From Fictibacillus sp. BK138 (GTDB lineage: Bacteria > Bacillota > Bacilli > Bacillales > Fictibacillaceae): a stretch of DNA of 64,000 nt. The position numbers were made by a program, and so were the translations under genes. Below the pieces are notes generated by a model. The model did not search any database. It was not told the origin of the DNA and worked only from the letters and a program-made list of their open reading frames with translations. The DNA lies in the NCBI RefSeq assembly GCF_004216955.1, contig NZ_SGXL01000001.1:186001-250000 (forward strand), in the 5' to 3' direction. This document shows, in pieces, positions 1 to 8,876 of the stretch (position 1 is the stretch's first letter; each line of letters starts with the position of its first letter).

Positions 1-164
1 ATTACTTCTCGCAAGGCATGCGACGAGGAAGCTGGCTTCGACAGGATTTTCTTGTAGACGCAGGAGCACACCCACTCCTACCGAATATGACCCTTAAAGG
101 CGCAAAGCGGCAAGGGGCTCACCGGTCGCCCCGCGGAAAGCGAGCAACTGGAGCGGAAATCAAC
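1..164 (+). repeat. Dispersed ~130-bp repeat, copy A (left part divergent or cut by window edge)
   Basis: The right half matches the other seven copies: an AGGCGCAAAGCGGC-like block, GGGGCTCACCG, CCCCGCGGAAAGCGAG, then GGAGCGGAAATCAAC at the end. The left half differs from the compact copies and resembles the longer copy at 11808-11996, which also carries extra sequence. No coding potential is convincing. Confidence 0.8.
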
Positions 165-174
165 CACTTTCAAT

Positions 175-204
175 AAAAAAACGCCCGTGCAAAATACACG
201 GACG
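175..204 (-). terminator. Intrinsic terminator of the holin-like toxin transcript
   Basis: On the minus strand an 8-bp stem (CGTCCGTG / CACGGGCG, one G-U pair) is followed by seven T. It lies about 90 bp downstream of the toxin stop codon. Confidence 0.75.
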
Positions 205-293
205 AATGGCGCCAGAAGGGACACACGAGCCGGAAAAGCGTGGCCGGATCTTCTAAACGAAAACCCGGGTGCCTTTACACGTGTGACAGAGGC

Positions 294-380
294 CTATTTA
301 TTTTTAGACGTAAGGACAGTAACGATAAGCGAGCTAAAAGCGACCGCAAACATCAACGCCTCAAAGATCGTCAGAGGCAT
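294..380 (-). CDS. Putative holin-like toxin (Hol_Tox type), type I toxin-antitoxin peptide
   Basis: A 28-residue peptide starting MPLTIFEALMF and ending TSKNK: short polar start, a single hydrophobic helix of about 18 residues, then a lysine-bearing tail. This is the pattern of the small membrane toxins annotated as putative holin-like toxin (relatives of TxpA, BsrG and YonT), whose translation is blocked by an antisense RNA. The start has a strong ribosome site (AAGGGGGGTG) placed just before the ATG. An extended -10 (TGGTATAAT) lies about 100 bp upstream and a terminator downstream, giving a complete small transcription unit. I could not pin down the antitoxin RNA promoter; a weak TTTACA-15-TATTTA pair on the plus strand at 274-300 is one candidate. 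The family call rests on my recognition of the pattern, not on a search. Confidence 0.72.
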   Translation of the reverse strand: MPLTIFEALMFAVAFSSLIVTVLTSKNK

Positions 381-479
381 CACCCCCCTTAACTGTAAGC
401 TGCAAATACAGCGAGATGTCCAGCTTCAGTTTAAAAAAAGGGAATGCGCCGGCCGTCTGTCCTTCTGAACGCTATCTTC

Positions 480-488
480 ATTATACCA
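480..488 (-). promoter_or_regulatory. Extended -10 promoter element of the toxin gene
   Basis: Minus strand reads TGGTATAAT, a perfect -10 hexamer with the TG extension. No good -35 is present, as is common for extended -10 promoters. The rest of 489-628 shows nothing I can name. Confidence 0.6.
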
Positions 489-628
489 CTTAATGGCAGG
501 CAAAAAGTCAGCCGAAAGAAACAGGGTGAATGTACTATTTTTAGTTGAAGCAGAATAGGGAATCATTGAGTGTGAGCGTGTTATTAAATGACTTCATTTC
601 TCGGTGTTCATTTCTCTAAAAAAATGAT

Positions 629-658
629 TTGGAATCTTAGGTCCTGGAATGCTATAAT
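629..658 (+). promoter_or_regulatory. Sigma-A promoter of speE
   Basis: TTGGAA, an 18-bp spacer, then TATAAT, about 70 bp upstream of the speE start codon. Confidence 0.7.
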
Positions 659-727
659 CATTTTGTTTGTAAAAGAACGAAACAACGATGCCTGGCATTT
701 CAAATATATATTAGGAGTGAGACCAAC

Positions 728-1555
728 ATGAGTATTTGGTTTACTGAAAAACAAACAGAAAACTTCGGAATTACGATGAAGATTAACAAAACATACGTAT
801 CTGAGCAAACAGAATTTCAAAAGCTTGATATGGTAGAAACAGAAGAATTCGGAAACATGCTGATCCTTGATGGCATGGTTATGACCACACAAAAAGACGA
901 GTTCGTTTACCACGAGATGGTAGCGCACGTACCTCTTTTCACGCATCCAAACCCTAAACATGTTTTAGTAGTTGGCGGCGGAGACGGCGGAGTAATCCGT
1001 GAAGTTCTGAAGCACCCATCTGTTGAAAAAGCAGTGCTTGTTGAGATCGATGGAAAAGTAATCGAGTACTCTAAAAAGTACTTGCCTGAAATCGCTGGTG
1101 ACTTAGAGAACCCGCGTGTTGAAGTAAAAGTGGACGACGGCTTCATGCACATCGCAACAAGCGAAAACGAGTATGACGTAATCATGGTCGACTCTACTGA
1201 GCCTGTTGGACCAGCTGCTAAGCTTTTTGAAAAAGGGTTCTATGAAGGAATCTCTAAAGCCCTTAAAGAAGACGGAATTTTCGTTGCGCAAACAGACAAC
1301 CCTTGGTTCACACCTGAGTTGATCTCTCAAGTTTTCAGTGACGTTAGCGAGATCTTCCCGATCACTCGTCTTTACACAGCAAACATCCCGACTTACCCAA
1401 GCGGACTTTGGACGTTCACGATCGGTTCAAAGAAACACGATCCGTTGGAAGTACCAGCTGAGCGTTTCCACGATATTGAAACAAAATATTGGACACCACA
1501 GCTTCACACTGCTGCATTTGCATTGCCGAAGTTCGTAAGTGACCTATTGAAATAA
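728..1555 (+). CDS. speE: Spermidine synthase (polyamine aminopropyltransferase)
   Basis: Transfers the aminopropyl group of decarboxylated S-adenosylmethionine to putrescine, making spermidine in the cytoplasm. The 275-residue protein has the family's usual length. The glycine-rich cofactor motif [14 protein letters not shown] (about residues 79-92) and the active-site region [10 protein letters not shown] (about residues 155-164) are both visible, with the SpeE N-terminal beta domain before them. The ribosome site TAGGAGTGAG sits before the ATG. The agmatinase gene follows within 60 bp, so the pair makes putrescine from agmatine and then spermidine, as in B. subtilis speEB. Confidence 0.97.
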   Translation: MSIWFTEKQTENFGITMKINKTYVSEQTEFQKLDMVETEEFGNMLILDGMVMTTQKDEFVYHEMVAHVPLFTHPNPKHVLVVGGGDGGVIREVLKHPSVEKAVLVEIDGKVIEYSKKYLPEIAGDLENPRVEVKVDDGFMHIATSENEYDVIMVDSTEPVGPAAKLFEKGFYEGISKALKEDGIFVAQTDNPWFTPELISQVFSDVSEIFPITRLYTANIPTYPSGLWTFTIGSKKHDPLEVPAERFHDIETKYWTPQLHTAAFALPKFVSDLLK

Positions 1556-1562
1556 AAATTGA

Positions 1563-1586
1563 GGGGAGCTTGGTTGCGAGCTCCCC
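1563..1586 (+). other. Perfect hairpin between speE and speB
   Basis: GGGGAGCT and AGCTCCCC form an 8-bp perfect stem around an 8-nt loop, eight bases after the speE stop codon. No U-run follows directly, so it is more likely an mRNA-processing or 3'-end stabilising structure, or a weak attenuator, than a full terminator. Confidence 0.55.
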
Positions 1587-1615
1587 GTATTTTACATAAA
1601 AGGAGTGTAAAACCT

Positions 1616-2488
1616 ATGCGTTTTGATGAAGCTTATTCTGGAAATGTGTTTATTTTAAGCAAACCTGATTATAAAACAGCAGATGCTGTACTTTACGGGA
1701 TGCCGATGGATTGGACGGTTTCGTTCCGCCCAGGCAGCCGTTTTGGTCCTGCTAGAATCCGAGAGGCTTCACTTGGGCTGGAAGAGTACAGCCCATACAT
1801 GGACAGGCATCTTGAAGAAGTGAACTATTTTGATGCAGGAGATATTCCGTTGCCGTTCGGAAATCCTCAGCGTTCACTCGACATGATTGAAGAGTATGTT
1901 TCTACACTTTTGGCTGACAACAAGTTCCCGCTTGGTATGGGTGGGGAACACCTTGTAACATGGCCAGTATTTAAAGCATTAAAGCAAAAATATGATGACT
2001 ATGTCGTAATCCATATCGATGCACATGCTGACCTTCGCGAGCAGTATGAAGGGGAAGTGCTATCTCACTCAACTCCGATCCGCAAAGTGTGCGATCTTAT
2101 CGGAGCAGAAAACGTGTATTCTTTCGGAATCCGTTCAGGCATGCGCGAAGAGTTCGAATTCGCTAAAACAAGCGGCATGCATATGTACAAGTTCGATGTA
2201 GCCGAGCCTTTAAAAGAAGTACTTCCGACATTAAAAGGACGCAACGTTTATGTGACAATCGATATCGATGTGCTTGACCCTTCTGCAGCACCTGGAACAG
2301 GAACGGCAGAAGCAGGCGGAATCACGTCTAAAGAACTTCTTGAAGCGATTCAGTTGATCGCAAAAGCAGACATCAACATCATTGGAGCTGATTTAGTAGA
2401 AGTAGCGCCAATCTACGATCCGTCAGAACAAACACCGATCGCAGCAAGCAAATTCCTTCGTGAAATCCTGCTTGGCTGGGTGAAATAA
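1616..2488 (+). CDS. speB: Agmatinase (agmatine ureohydrolase)
   Basis: Hydrolyses agmatine to putrescine and urea with a binuclear manganese centre. The metal ligands of the ureohydrolase fold are present: GGEH, then IDAHADLR, then the TIDIDVLDP motif and the E of ADLVEVAP. The start is taken at 1616 (MRFDEAYSG, 290 residues) because AAAGGAGTG lies right before it; an upstream in-frame extension to 1559 runs through the intercistronic hairpin and has no ribosome site. It is cotranscribed with speE. Confidence 0.97.
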   Translation: MRFDEAYSGNVFILSKPDYKTADAVLYGMPMDWTVSFRPGSRFGPARIREASLGLEEYSPYMDRHLEEVNYFDAGDIPLPFGNPQRSLDMIEEYVSTLLADNKFPLGMGGEHLVTWPVFKALKQKYDDYVVIHIDAHADLREQYEGEVLSHSTPIRKVCDLIGAENVYSFGIRSGMREEFEFAKTSGMHMYKFDVAEPLKEVLPTLKGRNVYVTIDIDVLDPSAAPGTGTAEAGGITSKELLEAIQLIAKADINIIGADLVEVAPIYDPSEQTPIAASKFLREILLGWVK

Positions 2489-2506
2489 TAATCTTTTTAA
2501 AGAGAA

Positions 2507-2550
2507 AAAAGGATGCAACTCCATTTTGAGGGCTGCATCCTTTTGTTTTG
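2507..2550 (+). terminator. Terminator of speE-speB
   Basis: AAAAGGATGCA and TGCATCCTTTT form an 11-bp stem, followed by a T-rich tract. Confidence 0.85.
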
Positions 2551-2574
2551 ATGAAATAGGTACAGTCTCCAAAC

Positions 2575-2607
2575 AAAAAAGGCTATCCCATATAAAACGG
2601 GATAGCC
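2575..2607 (-). terminator. Terminator overlapping the 3' end of the AmiS/UreI-like gene
   Basis: On the minus strand GGCTATCCC pairs perfectly with GGGATAGCC and is followed by TTTTTT. The 5' arm and loop encode the last residues of the protein and the TAG stop lies inside the 3' arm. Confidence 0.85.
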
Positions 2608-3239
2608 TTCAACTCTATTATTGTACTACTTCCTGAAGCTGTCTGCTTTCTGCCTCTAAAGAAAACTATAGCTTCCACTGAAAAATATAAAAATGATGCT
2701 AAGCAAACGTAGATCCACATTTGCTGAAGCTTTGCGATCTGCCACATATCCAGCAGCATGAATAGCGCTGGAAGTGTCAATGTTACCCAAGACTGAACAA
2801 AAGCGACTCTTCCGATGTAAGCTTCATATGGTTTTTTTAGGGCAGATGATAAATAGAACAAGAACCATAAAAAAGCCCACATCACCCAAATAAGTGCATT
2901 AAGCACATCGTTTTCCTGAATGTAAAAAACAACTGCATATACGAGCGCCATCATCGCAACCCATAGAGAGTACCAGCCAAGGCCGCTCCAATCGTAGCCT
3001 TTCAAGATCGTTGCACCTAAATAAAGATAAGTGAAGCCAAATAAAAAGACAGCTCCATTGTTAAACATCGACCAGTTCGATTGGTCAGATGTGATGATTA
3101 GATAGATCGGTGTAATGACCTGCAAGAGTCCAACTAATATATTAAAAAACGCTACACTTTTTTCTTCAGCTTTACCGAGCAGCATTAAACTGTTCAAAAA
3201 CAATGCTGCACCAGAAAATAATAATCCGATAGCACCCAT
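2583..3239 (-). CDS. AmiS/UreI family transporter (urea/short-chain amide channel)
   Basis: The 218-residue integral membrane protein has six to seven hydrophobic segments and the N-terminal pattern GLLFSGAALFLNSLMLLGK followed by the NILVGLLQVITPIYL segment seen in AmiS/UreI proteins, which pass urea or short amides across the membrane. No urease or amidase gene is in the window, so the substrate is unknown; agmatinase next door releases urea, which would fit a urea exit role, but that is speculation. GAGGGA precedes the ATG. The last ten codons double as the terminator hairpin, so the stop codon lies within the stem. UreI's pH-gating histidines were not evaluated. Confidence 0.85.
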   Translation of the reverse strand: MGAIGLLFSGAALFLNSLMLLGKAEEKSVAFFNILVGLLQVITPIYLIITSDQSNWSMFNNGAVFLFGFTYLYLGATILKGYDWSGLGWYSLWVAMMALVYAVVFYIQENDVLNALIWVMWAFLWFLFYLSSALKKPYEAYIGRVAFVQSWVTLTLPALFMLLDMWQIAKLQQMWIYVCLASFLYFSVEAIVFFRGRKQTASGSSTIIELKAIPFYMG

Positions 3240-3392
3240 AAAATTCCCTCATTACTTTTTAAATTTAATTAAGCAAAAAAGAGGTCTGACCTCCTACATT
3301 CCATAAATATATAGAAAGAATAAAAGTAAATCAATGGGAACTTAAAGAAATATAAGTGTTTTGAATGACTTTTCTTATGAAAATATCGGAAA

Positions 3393-3400
3393 TTGTCGAA
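3393..3400 (+). promoter_or_regulatory. Possible Spo0A box upstream of sensor kinase gene
   Basis: TTGTCGAA matches the core of the Spo0A binding site, upstream of a possible -10 TATAGT at 3429-3434. A single short match of this length can occur by chance. Confidence 0.3.
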
Positions 3401-3475
3401 ATTTGTTATACATTTTAGTCTTTTTTGCTATAGTTAAATTAAGATAAATGACGGCGAAAAGGAGGGATGATCGGA

Positions 3476-5215
3476 ATGGAAGCGATTACAAGAGATATGA
3501 AATATGTACAGGATTTTATAGACCAGCTGTCTGAAGCAGTTGTGCTTGTTGCACCTAGCATGAATATTGCTGCAGTGAATCAGCATTTTTTAGAACTGAC
3601 TGAAGACGCAGCTTTTTTAAAAGGGAAGTCTATTGATGAAATCATCTTACGTCATAAAGATGGAGAAGATGGAACCCTCTTAACGGCAAAAGGTTTTATA
3701 AGTGTGAAGATCAGTGAAGGATTGCTGCCTGTTAAGGGAGACTTCTACCGGTATTTTATATTGAAAGAGCAGCCTGCGATCGTTCACTCCTGCCAAGAGC
3801 CTTTATTAAAAACATTGATGAACATCGTTCCGGATTTTATCGGGATAAAAGATGGAAACGGACGCTTCTTGTTTGCAAACGAATTTGTTGGCAAGCTTTT
3901 CGAACTGCCCGGATTTGATTTTACAGGGAAAACAGATGCAGATCTTGCAGAGATCAAGCCTTTCTTCCGAGATGTTTTTCAATATTGCATTGAAACAGAT
4001 GAACAAGTCTGGCAGGCGAAGGAAATTGTCCGCTGTGAAGAATTTGTGCCAGCAAGAGACGGAAGCACGCGCTTTTTTGATGTTTATAAAATTCCCGTGT
4101 TCAATCCGGATGGCTCGCGAAAAAACCTGCTCGTTTTTGGCAGGGAAGTAACGGAAAAGATTGAATCCCGTGTATTGCTTGAAGAGAGTGAAGCGAGATA
4201 CAGACTGCTCGCTGAAAACGCGATGGATATGATTACTACCCATACGATGGACGGCACATATACGTATGTTTCTCCTGCTTGTGAGACGCTTCTTGGAAGA
4301 AAGGCTGAAGAGCTGATTGGGAAAACTGGCTATTGGATTCTACATCCCGATGATGAAGATGCGGCTCGGAATAGCCATGAACAATTGATGGAAGGTCCAT
4401 GCACGGCTACGGTTCAATTCAGACTGCAGCATAAGGAAGGACATTTCGTCTGGCTCGAGACCTCTTGTAAAAGCATTGCGGATAATACGGGAAAAGTGGT
4501 AGAGATCATTGGGGTTACCCGTGATATCTCGGAACGTAAAAAGTCTGAAGAAATGCTCCGTCAATCCGATAAACTCTCGATCGTCGGCCAGCTTGCTGCA
4601 TCAGTAGCACACGAGATCAGAAATCCTCTAACTTCTTTAAAAGGGTTCATTCAGCTTTTTCAGGAGTCCGAACAGCTCGATGCTGCGAACTATTACAGCA
4701 TCATGCACAAAGAACTGAACCGCATCGATCAGATCATGGGGCAGTTGTTATTACTGGCAAAACCTCAAGCGAAGTCTTACAAAAAAACATCGCTTCGGGA
4801 GCTCGTTGAGTTTGTAGAAACATTGCTTCAGCCAGAGGCCCTTGTTCAAAATGTTGAGATTCAAAGTGATTTATGCGAAAAATTACCGCTGATTACCGCA
4901 GAGGAAAATGAACTGAAGCAAGTATTGATCAATGTGGTGAAAAATGCAATGGACTCGATGGATAAGGGTGGACTCATCTCTATTGAAGGAAAAATGATAG
5001 ATGATCGCATCCATTTGACCATAAAAGATCAAGGGTGCGGAATACCGGCAGACCGGCTAGCAAGACTCGGAGAACCTTTTTACACAACTAAAGAAAAAGG
5101 AACCGGCCTAGGCTTGATGGTAAGTTCAAAAATTATGAAAGAGCATAAAGGCGAGCTTAAGTTTCATAGTGAAGAAGGTAAAGGAACGACGGTAAGTATG
5201 ATATTGCCTGTTTAA
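3476..5215 (+). CDS. PAS-domain sensor histidine kinase, sporulation-kinase type
   Basis: Three PAS-like domains (about residues 10-95, 105-225, 235-355) precede a dimerisation/phosphoacceptor domain (AHEIRNPLTS, phosphorylated His near residue 379) and a HATPase domain (N box NVVKNAMDSM, G boxes GCGIP and GTGLGL). There are no transmembrane helices, so it is a soluble cytoplasmic kinase. The H-box wording and soluble multi-PAS layout resemble the Spo0F-phosphorylating kinases KinA/KinE; spo0F lies 31 kb away, so phosphorelay input is plausible but inferred. Start at 3476 (MEAITRDM, 579 residues) is preferred: AAAAGGAGGG stands nine bases before it, whereas the earlier ATG at 3467 abuts the ribosome site. 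The gene is monocistronic with its own terminator. Confidence 0.88.
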   Translation: MEAITRDMKYVQDFIDQLSEAVVLVAPSMNIAAVNQHFLELTEDAAFLKGKSIDEIILRHKDGEDGTLLTAKGFISVKISEGLLPVKGDFYRYFILKEQPAIVHSCQEPLLKTLMNIVPDFIGIKDGNGRFLFANEFVGKLFELPGFDFTGKTDADLAEIKPFFRDVFQYCIETDEQVWQAKEIVRCEEFVPARDGSTRFFDVYKIPVFNPDGSRKNLLVFGREVTEKIESRVLLEESEARYRLLAENAMDMITTHTMDGTYTYVSPACETLLGRKAEELIGKTGYWILHPDDEDAARNSHEQLMEGPCTATVQFRLQHKEGHFVWLETSCKSIADNTGKVVEIIGVTRDISERKKSEEMLRQSDKLSIVGQLAASVAHEIRNPLTSLKGFIQLFQESEQLDAANYYSIMHKELNRIDQIMGQLLLLAKPQAKSYKKTSLRELVEFVETLLQPEALVQNVEIQSDLCEKLPLITAEENELKQVLINVVKNAMDSMDKGGLISIEGKMIDDRIHLTIKDQGCGIPADRLARLGEPFYTTKEKGTGLGLMVSSKIMKEHKGELKFHSEEGKGTTVSMILPV

Positions 5216-5230
5216 ATAAGGGTTAAGGTG

Positions 5231-5260
5231 GACTGCACTTTTTGGAGTGTGGTCTTTTTT
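5231..5260 (+). terminator. Terminator of the PAS kinase gene
   Basis: GACTGCACT and AGTGTGGTC make a 9-bp stem including G-U pairs, followed by six T. Confidence 0.75.
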
Positions 5261-5302
5261 AGTTGCGGCGGTACGGGTGGCGAAAAATGTCGACGAGTGT
5301 CG

Positions 5303-5407
5303 ACTTGTGGATAAACCTCAAAAACTTTTGGATTGAGGTACGTTTATTGTGGATTGAGAGCCGGAATTTTTGGATTCACACTCCAAACTTTTGGATTCAC
5401 TGCCTGC
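5303..5407 (+). repeat. 21-bp phased repeat array, TGGATT type (5 units)
   Basis: The GGAT core occurs at 5309, 5330, 5351, 5372 and 5393, exactly 21 bp apart each time. Core and flanks read roughly TTTTGGATTCA; the intervening seven or so bases vary. The same unit and period recur at 32820-32940 and 43882-44001. The first unit contains TGTGGATAA, a perfect DnaA-box match. Confidence 0.85.
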
Positions 5408-5415
5408 GGCCATAT

Positions 5416-5456
5416 AAAAAAGGCTATTTCAACCTTCTTTCAGGTTGAAAACAGCC
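5416..5456 (-). terminator. Terminator of the yfmJ-like gene
   Basis: On the minus strand GGCTGTTTTCAACC pairs with GGTTGAAATAGCC and is followed by six T. Confidence 0.85.
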
Positions 5457-5473
5457 CTCATCATAACGATCAC

Positions 5474-6487
5474 TTATAGATTTTCTGGCTCAGCTACTTT
5501 TACAAGCTGTTTTCCTGTGTTTTCGCCAGAAAACAGTCCTAAAAAGGCATCTATTGTGTTCTCGAAGCCTTCAACAATGTTCTCACTGTATGAAAGTTTG
5601 CCTTCTTTTAACCATTTAGCGAGCTGAACGGCACCTTCTTCAAAATGAGCGGCATAATCGCTCACGATGAATCCTTTCATTAGCGCGCTGTTGATCAGAA
5701 GCTGACTTTGGATGCGTGGGCCTACGTCCATTTTTTCTAGATTATAAAGAGCGATCTGTCCGCAGATGGCGATGCGCGCACCTTTATTGATCTGACGAAG
5801 AACATGATCAGAGATCTCGCCACCAACGTTGTCAAAATACACATCCACACCATCAGGACATGCGGTCTTCAGCGCTTTATAAACATCATCTGTTTTATAG
5901 TTGATCGCCTCATCGAAGCCGAGCTCCTCTTTTAAATAGCTAACTTTCTCTTCAGAACCAGCGATTCCAACAACTCGCGCACCTTTGATTTTAGCGATCT
6001 GTCCGACGATTGTTCCGACTGCTCCAGCTGCACCGCTGACAACAACCGTTTCACCTTCTTGCGGATTGCCGATATCAAGGAGACCGAAGTATGCGGTTAG
6101 GCCGGTCATGCCCAGTACACCGAGATTGGCGGTAAGCGGGGCAATAGAAGGATCGAGCTTTCTTACTGAAGCGTCACTTACAGCGTTGTATTTTTGCCAG
6201 CCGAGGTTGCCGATCACAAAATCGCCTTCAGCCAGCTCACCTGAACGGGATTGAATCACCTGGCCAACAACACCGCCTGAGATGACTTCGTTTAATTCAA
6301 AAGGAGGCACATACGATTTTGTATCGTTCATGCGTCCTCTCATATATGGATCTACAGAAAGATAGATTGTTTTCACTAATACTTGATCATTTTCAAGTTC
6401 TGGAATTGCTGTTTCTTCAAAGCGGAAGTCACTTTTTTCCGGAGTTCCCTTTGGACGGTTCACTAGTAAAATTCTTTCGTTTTTCAT
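5474..6487 (-). CDS. NADP-dependent oxidoreductase, zinc-free MDR family (YfmJ/CurA type)
   Basis: A 337-residue medium-chain dehydrogenase/reductase without the catalytic zinc ligands. The N-terminal MRGRMND block and the dinucleotide motif SGAAGAVGTIVGQIAKIKGARVVG-like segment (around residues 145-170) with DVYFDNVGGE are those of the leukotriene B4 dehydrogenase/curcumin reductase branch, close to B. subtilis YfmJ. These enzymes reduce alpha,beta-unsaturated aldehydes and ketones using NADPH. The start is placed at 6487 (MKNERILLVN) because AAGGAGG lies six bases upstream; the ATG at 6493 directly abuts it. It is monocistronic and convergent with the PAS kinase. Confidence 0.92.
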   Translation of the reverse strand: MKNERILLVNRPKGTPEKSDFRFEETAIPELENDQVLVKTIYLSVDPYMRGRMNDTKSYVPPFELNEVISGGVVGQVIQSRSGELAEGDFVIGNLGWQKYNAVSDASVRKLDPSIAPLTANLGVLGMTGLTAYFGLLDIGNPQEGETVVVSGAAGAVGTIVGQIAKIKGARVVGIAGSEEKVSYLKEELGFDEAINYKTDDVYKALKTACPDGVDVYFDNVGGEISDHVLRQINKGARIAICGQIALYNLEKMDVGPRIQSQLLINSALMKGFIVSDYAAHFEEGAVQLAKWLKEGKLSYSENIVEGFENTIDAFLGLFSGENTGKQLVKVAEPENL

Positions 6488-6634
6488 CTTCATCCTCCTT
6501 CAAATCTAAATTCTACTTCTCGTTGTCATCATACCTGCAAATAATTCTCATGCCAAAACAAACGCTCAATTTTATTTTTTAGGGATAAATTTACCTAAAA
6601 AATGAAATGATTTTCTTAAAGTACACCCATAAGG

Positions 6635-6664
6635 TTGAATGGGAGCAGTGAAATCTTTTATAAT
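6635..6664 (+). promoter_or_regulatory. Sigma-A promoter of ywiB-argS
   Basis: TTGAAT, an 18-bp spacer and TATAAT, about 48 bp upstream of the first start codon. Confidence 0.75.
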
Positions 6665-6711
6665 AGGTAAGTTAAAGGCAAGGTTACACCAAAAAAGGAA
6701 GTGTTGTTCGC

Positions 6712-7152
6712 ATGGATCAAGATACGGAATTGTCTGTTGCGCTTGCAATAAGTTCAGAAGTCCATTTTAGCGGTGAAAAAGAAAAGCATTACACCGAGAC
6801 AGACGGAAAGCTCTATAAGAGAGGCGACGTGACTTATCTTCAATATAAGGAAGAGATAGAAGGTGCGGGTTCTGTCAATAATGTTATTAAAATCACACAC
6901 GCTGGAATTCTGATCATCCGCTCAGGCAGTGTATCTATGAAACAGAAATATTTAATCGGCCAAACAACGAAAGGGATGTACGACAGCCCTTATGGCCAGC
7001 TTTGGATGGAAACCACCACACACGAAATGAATTTCCGGTGGAACCAGCAAAATCAAACAGGCGATCTTAAGCTCGCGTATGAACTGGTTCTGCAGGGTGA
7101 ACATACAGGAACACATCGGATCAAGATTAATTTTCAGGAGGCAAAAGCATGA
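6712..7152 (+). CDS. ywiB: DUF1934 family protein (YwiB)
   Basis: This 146-residue beta-rich protein belongs to the DUF1934 family, calycin-like barrels of unknown function that sit immediately upstream of argS in Bacillus. Typical family features are the [11 protein letters not shown] and [10 protein letters not shown] segments and the final arginine/lysine-rich strand. Its stop overlaps the argS start (ATGA), so the two are translationally coupled. AAGGAAG precedes the ATG. No catalytic role can be assigned. Confidence 0.9.
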   Translation: MDQDTELSVALAISSEVHFSGEKEKHYTETDGKLYKRGDVTYLQYKEEIEGAGSVNNVIKITHAGILIIRSGSVSMKQKYLIGQTTKGMYDSPYGQLWMETTTHEMNFRWNQQNQTGDLKLAYELVLQGEHTGTHRIKINFQEAKA

Positions 7153-8819
7153 ATATCCTTGACCAGGTCAAGCACCTGTTAAAAGAAGAGATTGAAGCAG
7201 CAGCAGTGAAAGCAGGACTCGCTAAAAAAGAAGAGCTGCCGGAAGTGGTTCTTGAAGTACCAAAAGATAAAGCACACGGAGATTTCGCGACGAACATGGC
7301 GATGCAGCTTGCGCGTATTGCGAAAAAAGCACCTCGCATGATCGCGGACGAGCTTGTTGCGAATTTTGATAAAACACGCGCGTCGATCTCAAAGGTAGAG
7401 ATCGCAGGTCCTGGATTCATCAATTTCTATATGGACAATTCTTATTTAACGGAGCTTGTGCCGACTGTCTTAAAAGCAGGCAAGGATTATGGGCGCACTG
7501 AAATTGGCGGTGGCAAGAAGGTTCAGGTTGAGTTCGTATCTGCGAACCCGACAGGAACACTTCACTTAGGTCATGCACGTGGAGCGGCAGTAGGTGACAC
7601 GATCTGTAATATCCTTGATTATGCTGGCTATGAGGTTTCCCGTGAATTTTATATCAATGATGCCGGAAACCAGATCAACAACCTGGCAACTTCAATCGAA
7701 GCCCGCTACTTCCAGGCGCTTGGCAAGGATAAAGAAATGCCTGAAGATGGCTATCACGGTGCGGATATTATTGAGTTCGGAAAAGATCTTGCTGCAGAGT
7801 ACGGTGATTCTTGGCTGGATAAAGATGAAGCTGAACGTGTAAGCTTTTTCCGAGAATATGGCCTTAAGCGTGAACTTGAAAAACTGAAAGAAGATTTAGC
7901 TGAATTCCGCGTGGATTTTGATGTGTGGTTCTCAGAAACGTCTCTTTACAAAAACGGAAAAATCGATGCTGCGCTTGAGAAGTTAAAAGCAAAAGATGTT
8001 GTTTACGAGGAAGAAGGCGCAACTTGGTTCCGTACGACAGATTACGGTGATGACAAAAACCGTGTACTGATCAAGAATGACGGCTCTTACACGTATTTAA
8101 CACCAGATATCGCTTATCATAATGATAAGTTTGAGCGTGGATTTGAAAAGCTTATCAACATCTGGGGAGCTGACCACCATGGTTATATTCCTCGTATGAA
8201 AGCGGCGATCCAAGCTTTAGGCTACGAAAAAGAACAGCTTGACGTAATGATCATCCAGCTTGTTTCTCTTTTTCAAAATGGAGAAAAAGTTCGTATGAGT
8301 AAGCGTACAGGGAAAGCTGTTACACTTCGTGAATTGATGGAAGAAGTAGGCATCGACGCTACTCGTTATTTCTTCGCGATGCGTTCAAACGATACGCATC
8401 TTGATTTTGATATGGACTTAGCGGTCTCCAAATCAAATGAAAATCCAGTGTTCTACGTGCAATACGCACATGCCCGTGTTTGCAGCATGCTTCGCCAAGG
8501 GGAAGAAATGGGTCTTTCTTATGATGGAGACGTAGATCTATCACAGATCGATTCCGAAAAAGAGTTTGAACTTCTGAAGAAAATCGGAGAATTCCCTGCG
8601 GTTATTAATGAAGCTTCTGAAAAACTTCTAACGCACCGCGTGACGAACTATGTATTCGAGCTGGCATCTGCTCTCCATAGTTTCTATAACGCAGAGCGTG
8701 TACTTGATGCTGAAAATAAACCAAAATCAGAAGCGCGTTTTGCTTTAATGAAAGCTACACAAGTAACAATCGAAAATGCGTTGAACATCGTCGGAGTAGA
8801 AGCTCCAGAGCGTATGTAA
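7149..8819 (+). CDS. argS: Arginyl-tRNA synthetase
   Basis: Charges tRNA-Arg. Class I signature HLGH (in [10 protein letters not shown], near residue 131) and the KMSKS equivalent RMSKR (in [10 protein letters not shown]) are present, as are the N-terminal additional domain and the C-terminal DALR-type anticodon-binding domain ending at 556 residues, the usual length. The ribosome site CAGGAGG lies inside the end of ywiB. No T-box leader was seen upstream, so it is apparently expressed from the ywiB promoter. Confidence 0.98.
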   Translation: MNILDQVKHLLKEEIEAAAVKAGLAKKEELPEVVLEVPKDKAHGDFATNMAMQLARIAKKAPRMIADELVANFDKTRASISKVEIAGPGFINFYMDNSYLTELVPTVLKAGKDYGRTEIGGGKKVQVEFVSANPTGTLHLGHARGAAVGDTICNILDYAGYEVSREFYINDAGNQINNLATSIEARYFQALGKDKEMPEDGYHGADIIEFGKDLAAEYGDSWLDKDEAERVSFFREYGLKRELEKLKEDLAEFRVDFDVWFSETSLYKNGKIDAALEKLKAKDVVYEEEGATWFRTTDYGDDKNRVLIKNDGSYTYLTPDIAYHNDKFERGFEKLINIWGADHHGYIPRMKAAIQALGYEKEQLDVMIIQLVSLFQNGEKVRMSKRTGKAVTLRELMEEVGIDATRYFFAMRSNDTHLDFDMDLAVSKSNENPVFYVQYAHARVCSMLRQGEEMGLSYDGDVDLSQIDSEKEFELLKKIGEFPAVINEASEKLLTHRVTNYVFELASALHSFYNAERVLDAENKPKSEARFALMKATQVTIENALNIVGVEAPERM

Positions 8820-8828
8820 TACTATTGA

Positions 8829-8856
8829 AAAACCTGTCTGCCGGCAGGTTTTTTCT
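8829..8856 (+). terminator. Terminator of ywiB-argS
   Basis: AAACCTG and CAGGTT form the stem around TCTGCCGG, followed by a T-rich run. Confidence 0.8.
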
Positions 8857-8876
8857 TTTATTAAAGTGTATTTTTG

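Noticed and set aside
20-60. Resemblance of GGCTTCGACAGGA to the 5' end of tmRNA
   Set aside because: No tRNA-like acceptor or tag frame follows; the region belongs to repeat copy A.
187-468. Open frame of 93 codons on the plus strand after repeat copy A
   Set aside because: No ribosome site, no domain, and it is antisense to the small toxin gene.
608-961. Minus-strand frame across the speE start
   Set aside because: Shadow of speE and its promoter region.
3288-3300. GAGGTCTGACCTC inverted repeat upstream of the AmiS-like gene
   Set aside because: The loop is too small for a stable hairpin and it has no clear role; kept out of the feature list.
5263-5448. Frame encoding a heptad-like FWI repeat peptide
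   Set aside because: The 21-bp array keeps a frame here by coincidence of period; the sister arrays at 32820 and 43882 contain stops in frame.
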